NCBI GenBank assembly: GCA_964498725.1
Contig: CAZCHS010000001.1
Location: forward strand, 57,335 to 121,334
Direction: 5' to 3'
Origin: JAFGTP01 sp964498725
GTDB lineage: Bacteria; Fidelibacterota; UBA2242; JAFGTP01
Length of the DNA stretch: 64,000 bases
The translations under genes and the position numbers were made by a program. The notes below the pieces were generated by a model. The model was not told the origin of the DNA and did no database searches. It saw only the letters and a list, made by a program, of their open reading frames with translations. Shown here piece by piece: positions 60,201 through 64,000 of this stretch. How positions within the stretch are numbered: position 1 is the first letter of the stretch; each line of letters begins with the position of its first letter.

Positions 60201-61529
60201 ATGTTAGATCAGTTACAGGATGGTTTTGGAAAAATTGTAAAGTCTCTTCGCGGAGAAGGGAAAATCACGGAAAGCAATATCCGTGATTCTATGCGTAATG
60301 TCCGTCGTGTTTTATTAGAAGCCGACGTGAATTATAAAGTTGTTAAGGAATTTACCAGTCGTGTCCAGGAAAAAGCCATTGGCGCTGATGTCGCCAAAAG
60401 CCTGAAACCGGGACAGGTGATCGTTAAGATCATCAGTGATGAATTAAAAAATCTGCTGGGCCGGAATCCTTACAAAATAAAAACCGCTAATATTCCCCCA
60501 ACCGTGATTATGCTGGTGGGATTGCAGGGGTGTGGTAAAACAACCCTGTCAGGTAAACTTGCCCGGAAATTGAAAAAAGAGGGCAAAAAACCCTTGCTGG
60601 TACCGGTTGATGTCTACCGGCCTGCTGCCGTGGAGCAGTTAATGGTGCTGGGAAAACAGATCGACGTACCTGTTTTTACAGAAAAACGCCGTGTTAAAAA
60701 CCGGGTCAAAGCCGCTGTTTCTCATGCACGAAAAAACAATCAGGACTATTTGATCATTGATACTGCCGGCCGTCTTCATATCGACAGCGATATGATGAAA
60801 GAGTTGGAAATGATCAAAAAGGTCGTAGCGCCGAACAATATATTTTTTGTTGCTGACGGATTGACCGGTCAGGATGCGGTTAACACCGGCCAGGAATTCC
60901 AAAGCCAGATCGGCTTCGACGCTATTGTCCTGACTAAGATGGATAGTGACACCAAAGGTGGTGCCGCCCTGTCCATTGTGGAATCCACCGGCAAACCGAT
61001 CGCTTATCTCAGTACCGGCGAAAAACTGGAAGACCTCGAAGAATTTCATCCCGACCGTATGGCGGACCGGATTCTGGGAATGGGCGATGTTGTTTCCCTG
61101 GTGGAAAAGGTTCAGACAACTGTGGATGAAGAGGCCGCAGCCAGGCTTGAAAAGCGGATCATGCAGCAGCAATTCGATCTGGAGGATTATTTATCCCAGA
61201 TTCGACAAATGAAAAAAATGGGACCTTTGGAAAATATTTTGGATATGATGCCGGGCGCTTTTAAAAACGCCGCCAAAAAACCAAACATTGATCCCAAAGA
61301 GATAGATAGAATGGAAGCAATTATTTTGTCCATGACCAAAAAGGAACGAAGCAAGCCGCAAATTTTAAACGGTAGCCGTCGTAAACGAATTGCTTCCGGA
61401 AGCGGAACACACGTAAGTGATGTCAACAGATTAATAAAACAATATAACCAGGTAAAAAAGCTGACCAGGCAGATTGGTAAAATGAAATTACCAAAAAATT
61501 TAGCATCTGCTTTTAAAACCGGCTTTTAA
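60201..61529 (+). CDS. ffh: Signal recognition particle GTPase Ffh
   Basis: Ffh binds 4.5S RNA and signal sequences for co-translational targeting. The 442-residue protein has the N domain (IVKSLRGEGKITESNI, LEADVNYKVV), the G domain with GLQGCGKTTLSGKLA (about 108-122), DTAGRLH and TKMDSDTKGGAALS, and the methionine-rich M domain starting KMKKMGPLENILDMMPG with SGTHVSDVNRLIKQY near the end. A GGAAAG site precedes the ATG. It is followed 21 nt later by rpsP. Confidence 0.98.
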   Translation: MLDQLQDGFGKIVKSLRGEGKITESNIRDSMRNVRRVLLEADVNYKVVKEFTSRVQEKAIGADVAKSLKPGQVIVKIISDELKNLLGRNPYKIKTANIPPTVIMLVGLQGCGKTTLSGKLARKLKKEGKKPLLVPVDVYRPAAVEQLMVLGKQIDVPVFTEKRRVKNRVKAAVSHARKNNQDYLIIDTAGRLHIDSDMMKELEMIKKVVAPNNIFFVADGLTGQDAVNTGQEFQSQIGFDAIVLTKMDSDTKGGAALSIVESTGKPIAYLSTGEKLEDLEEFHPDRMADRILGMGDVVSLVEKVQTTVDEEAAARLEKRIMQQQFDLEDYLSQIRQMKKMGPLENILDMMPGAFKNAAKKPNIDPKEIDRMEAIILSMTKKERSKPQILNGSRRKRIASGSGTHVSDVNRLIKQYNQVKKLTRQIGKMKLPKNLASAFKTGF

Positions 61530-61536
61530 CTAATTT

Positions 61537-61553
61537 AAGGAGGATAATTCTTG
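61537..61553 (+). promoter_or_regulatory. Strong ribosome-binding site deciding the TTG start of rpsP
   Basis: AAGGAGG (61537-61543), 7 nt spacer, then TTG. This spacing and the conserved S16 N-terminus directly after TTG establish the non-ATG start. Confidence 0.85.
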
Positions 61554-62009
61554 GCTGTAAAAATCAGATTATTTCGCGTAGGTAAAAAGAAAAATCCGAT
61601 GTACAGAATAGTTGTAACAGATAAACGTAAAGGAACCAGAGGTTCTTACATCGAAAAAATCGGTTTTTTTAATCCAACATCAGAACCTGCAGAAGTCACA
61701 ATTGATAAAGAAAAAGCATTGGAATGGATGAAAAAAGGCGCTCTTCCTTCCGAAACAGTTCACAATTTATTTCGCGATGCCGGCATCGCTCTGGAATACC
61801 ACCTGGAAAGAAACAAGGCTGATGAAAAAACCCGTCAGATTGAAATGCAGAAATGGGAACTGAAGAAAAAAGAGTTAGAAGACAAGAGCCGCGCAGAACA
61901 AGATGAAAAATTGAAGAAACAAGCCGAAGAAGAAACAGCGGACGAACCGGTTGTTGAACCGGAAGCCGATGAACCGGCAGCAGAAGAAACAGAAGATAAA
62001 AACGAATAG
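61551..62009 (+). CDS. rpsP: 30S ribosomal protein S16 with long C-terminal extension
   Basis: S16 core (about residues 1-85): AVKIRLFRVGKKKNPMYRIVV, then YIEKIGFFNP. The usual length is 80-100; here about 65 extra residues follow (EKTRQIEMQKWELKKKELEDK, then an acidic E/D-rich tail), a likely coiled coil and disordered tail. The start is TTG: an AAGGAGG site ends 7 nt before it and no upstream ATG exists. It is first in the rpsP-khpA-rimM-trmD-rplS order. Confidence 0.96.
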   Translation: MAVKIRLFRVGKKKNPMYRIVVTDKRKGTRGSYIEKIGFFNPTSEPAEVTIDKEKALEWMKKGALPSETVHNLFRDAGIALEYHLERNKADEKTRQIEMQKWELKKKELEDKSRAEQDEKLKKQAEEETADEPVVEPEADEPAAEETEDKNE

Positions 62010-62128
62010 TAAGCAGAAGAATAAAAAATTCTTTTAAATTAGCTTTATTCGTGATAATTTTCTCATTATGAAAAAAGTGCGTTTGATAAATTATTTGTTC
62101 TCTAGAAACTAGCAATAAGGAGATAGTT

Positions 62129-62362
62129 ATGCAAGAATTCGTAGAGTATATTGTAAAGAAACTGGTTGACAATCCTGATGATGTAAAAGTTACCCAGATC
62201 GACAGTGAAAAGACCACTATTCTGGAACTTCAGGTAAAAGAAGGCGACTTGGGAAAAGTTATTGGTAAAAGCGGAAGAACTGCAAAAGCCATCAGAACTC
62301 TTCTGACTGCTGCTGCAGCTAAATCTGGACAAAAAAGAGCTATTCTTGAAATAGTAGAATAA
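62129..62362 (+). CDS. khpA: KH-domain RNA-binding protein
   Basis: A 77-residue KH protein: FVEYIVKKLVDNPDDVKV then the GxxG loop VIGKSGRTAKAIRTLLTAAA (about 44-63). KhpA-type proteins bind RNA and act in ribosome biogenesis or cell elongation, often with KhpB/Jag. Position between rpsP and rimM is the classical one. AAGGAG lies 7 nt before the ATG. Confidence 0.96.
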   Translation: MQEFVEYIVKKLVDNPDDVKVTQIDSEKTTILELQVKEGDLGKVIGKSGRTAKAIRTLLTAAAAKSGQKRAILEIVE

Positions 62363-62374
62363 TCCTATCAAACC

Positions 62375-62875
62375 ATGGATAGTAAAGGCCTTTTATTCCT
62401 GGGAAGTGTCGTTAAATCTCATGGGACAAAAGGCGAAATTTTAATTACTATTAATAACGAGAATATTACGTTTACCAATGATTTGAAGAGTGTGTGGTTG
62501 GGAGATAATCCCAATCACCTTTCTTCATGGGAAATAGAGAACAAACGTGTATCAGGCAATAAAGTTTTTTTGAAATTGCGAAATGTTGAAACTCCGGAAG
62601 AAGCAAAATTTCTTAAAGGACTGAATGTGTATATCAAAGCGACAGCCCTGGCTGAGAAAACGGTTTTTGAGGCCATCGGATTTGAATTGATCGACATCGA
62701 TACCGGCGAAGCAATTGGTGAAATCGTCGATATTGAATCCGGCGCCATGCAGGATATAATTGTTTTTGATACCGGTGAAGCGATCAGGATGCTGCCCTTT
62801 GTACAGGAATTTGTCAAAACCATTGACTGGACAAACAGAGAAGTGGTGGTGAAATTGATTGAAGGACTGGTTTAA
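62375..62875 (+). CDS. rimM: 16S rRNA processing protein RimM
   Basis: RimM assists 30S maturation by binding S19. The 166-residue protein has LFLGSVVKSHGTKGEILI, VFLKLRNVETPEEAKFLKGLNVYI in the N-terminal beta-barrel, then a PRC-barrel half with IDIDTGEAIGEIVDIESGA and LPFVQEFVKTIDW. The ATG follows khpA by 12 nt. Its stop directly abuts trmD. Confidence 0.95.
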   Translation: MDSKGLLFLGSVVKSHGTKGEILITINNENITFTNDLKSVWLGDNPNHLSSWEIENKRVSGNKVFLKLRNVETPEEAKFLKGLNVYIKATALAEKTVFEAIGFELIDIDTGEAIGEIVDIESGAMQDIIVFDTGEAIRMLPFVQEFVKTIDWTNREVVVKLIEGLV

Positions 62876-63571
62876 ATGAAGATTTTTATTGTCACTGCGT
62901 TTCCCCGGATAATGGAAACTTACCTGACTGAGAGCATGATCAGAAAAGCCCGGGAAATGGAACTGGTGGAATTTGAAATCTGGGACATTCGGGACTTTAC
63001 CAAGGATAAGCACCGGCAAATTGATGATTCACCTTTTGGTGGTGGCGCCGGTATGGTAATGAAACCGGAGCCCTTTTTTCGTGCCCATGATAAGGTCTGC
63101 GAAATTCTGGACAAGGAAAAACCCCGTGTAGTCTTTCCCTCTCCGCAAGGTGAAGTGTTTAACCACAAAATGTCACTGGAATTAGCCCTTGAAGAAGACC
63201 TGACATTCTTCTGTGGCCATTATAAAGGCGTGGATGAAAGAGTAATTCAAGAGCTGGTCACTGATGAGATCAGTCTCGGAGATTTTGTATTGACAGGTGG
63301 TGAATTGCCGGCGCTGGCAATTATTGACGCTTGTATTCGTCATATTCCGGGTGTCCTGCACGACTATGACTCTGCAGAAACCGATTCCTTTGCCGATGAT
63401 ATGCTGGAAGGGCCGATCTATACGAAACCCCGTGAATATCGCGGCCGCACAGTACCGGAAATCCTGCTATCGGGACACCATGCAAAAATTGCTGAATGGA
63501 GAGAACAACAACGTTACGAAAGAACAAAAAACCGAAGACAAGATTTGATAGAAAATAAAAAAAATAAATAG
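62876..63571 (+). CDS. trmD: tRNA (guanine37-N1)-methyltransferase
   Basis: TrmD methylates N1 of G37 in tRNAs. The 231-residue SPOUT enzyme has the N-terminal FPRIMETYLTESMIRKA, IDDSPFGGGAGMVMKPEPF, the knot region GHYKGVDERVIQELVTDEISLGDF and LTGGELPALAIIDACIRHIPGVL, then EGPIYTKPREYRG. The start ATG follows the rimM stop without a gap. It precedes rplS by 14 nt. Confidence 0.98.
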   Translation: MKIFIVTAFPRIMETYLTESMIRKAREMELVEFEIWDIRDFTKDKHRQIDDSPFGGGAGMVMKPEPFFRAHDKVCEILDKEKPRVVFPSPQGEVFNHKMSLELALEEDLTFFCGHYKGVDERVIQELVTDEISLGDFVLTGGELPALAIIDACIRHIPGVLHDYDSAETDSFADDMLEGPIYTKPREYRGRTVPEILLSGHHAKIAEWREQQRYERTKNRRQDLIENKKNK

Positions 63572-63585
63572 ATTGGAGGCCTAAA

Positions 63586-63927
63586 ATGGATAAATTAGCC
63601 GCAGCGACAGCAGGACAGTTGAGAGATGATATTCCGGATTTTAAAGCCGGTGACACTGTTGAAGTTGATGTAAGAATTATTGAAGGTTCAAAAGAACGAA
63701 TTCAGAAATTTAAAGGTATTGTTATTGCCCGCAAAGGCAGTGGCATTCAGGAAACTTTTACCGTCCGTAAACTTTCCGGCGGTTATGGTGTGGAAAGAAT
63801 TTTTCCGCTGCATTCACCGAAAATCAAAGCGATTCACAAAACCGCTACCGGAAGAGTTCGCCGCGCAAAACTCTACTACCTGCGCAACCTGACCGGCAAA
63901 GCTGCCCGCATCAGAGCAATTGATTAA
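63586..63927 (+). CDS. rplS: 50S ribosomal protein L19
   Basis: A 113-residue L19, the family length. DIPDFKAGDTVEVDVRIIEG, KERIQKFKGIVIARKGSGIQ, ETFTVRKLSGGYGVERIFPLHSPKI and VRRAKLYYLRNLTGKAARI are all canonical. GGAGG lies 8 nt before the ATG. It closes the operon. Confidence 0.98.
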   Translation: MDKLAAATAGQLRDDIPDFKAGDTVEVDVRIIEGSKERIQKFKGIVIARKGSGIQETFTVRKLSGGYGVERIFPLHSPKIKAIHKTATGRVRRAKLYYLRNLTGKAARIRAID

Positions 63928-63952
63928 GCATATATCAATCAGATAATTCTTT

Positions 63953-63981
63953 AAAAGACCACCCCTTGTGAGTGGTCTTTT
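63953..63981 (+). terminator. Intrinsic terminator of the ffh-rplS operon
   Basis: A perfect 10-bp stem (AAAAGACCAC / GTGGTCTTTT) with a nine-base loop, followed by TTT and a T-rich tail, 25 nt after the rplS stop. The A- and T-runs would also let it act in the opposite direction. Confidence 0.92.
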
Positions 63982-64000
63982 TTGTTTGCATATGTTAGAT

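Noticed and set aside
1..64000. tRNA, rRNA, CRISPR, insertion sequence or prophage genes
   Set aside because: No cloverleaf-like sequence, regularly spaced repeats, transposase, integrase or phage structural genes were seen in any intergenic region or frame.

Overview
The window is a contiguous, gene-dense stretch (about 40% GC by eye) of a Gram-negative bacterial chromosome, apart from one run of exactly 100 N at 27335-27434, which marks an assembly gap. The gene set includes a full division/cell-wall (dcw) cluster with a meso-diaminopimelate-type MurE, a gingipain-fold PorU-like protein with a C-terminal FlgD-like sorting domain (type IX secretion), folK followed by a deoxynucleoside kinase, and a Wza/Wzc-type export system. 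This fits an uncultured or draft-genome member of the Fibrobacteres-Chlorobi-Bacteroidetes (FCB) group, for example the Marinimicrobia, Calditrichota or KSB1 type lineages. The phylum is inferred from gene content, not from a marker-gene tree.

Region 1 (1-3622, mostly +): the 3' end of an outer-membrane beta-barrel protein, panD with a terminator, and a polytopic membrane protein with a GAF domain and what looks like a degenerate SpoIIE/PP2C phosphatase domain.

Region 2 (3614-32746, almost all -): a roughly 29-kb exopolysaccharide/surface-glycan locus. Its export machinery comprises a Wza-like export protein with a duplicated domain pair, a Wzc-like tyrosine kinase that appears to carry an extra membrane segment and a SPOR domain, an O-antigen-ligase-like polymerase and a Wzx-like flippase. 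It also has a WecA-like initiating transferase, six GT4 and one GT2 glycosyltransferases, two DegT aminotransferases, PIG-L deacetylase, WbqC-like, PHP and methyltransferase proteins, an ExeA-type ATPase, a lone receiver domain and an HD-GYP protein. Two insertions stand out. One is a translationally coupled PqqD-like / HPr-kinase-like / PRMT-like cassette (22973-25235), with a radical SAM-SPASM protein at the head of the locus; together they resemble a peptide- or protein-modification module. The other is a FitAB/VapBC-type toxin-antitoxin pair coupled by start/stop overlap to a glycosyltransferase gene.

Region 3 (32896-38041): groES-groEL with a terminator; folB-folK-deoxynucleoside kinase and a small membrane protein; a convergent tRNA-dihydrouridine synthase; then rpmB with a good promoter and terminator.

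Region 4 (38123-54262, -): the dcw cluster in the order mraZ-rsmH-ftsL-ftsI-murE-murF-mraY-murD-ftsW-murG-murC-ftsQ-ftsA-ftsZ, tightly packed and read from a strong sigma70-like promoter upstream of mraZ. murB and ddl are absent from it.

Region 5 (54561-63927): rodZ-like, maf and a porU-like gene on the - strand, then the + strand housekeeping operon ffh-rpsP-khpA-rimM-trmD-rplS ending in a clear terminator. No rRNA, tRNA, CRISPR array, insertion sequence or prophage gene was found. No gene-free stretch exceeds 300 bases.
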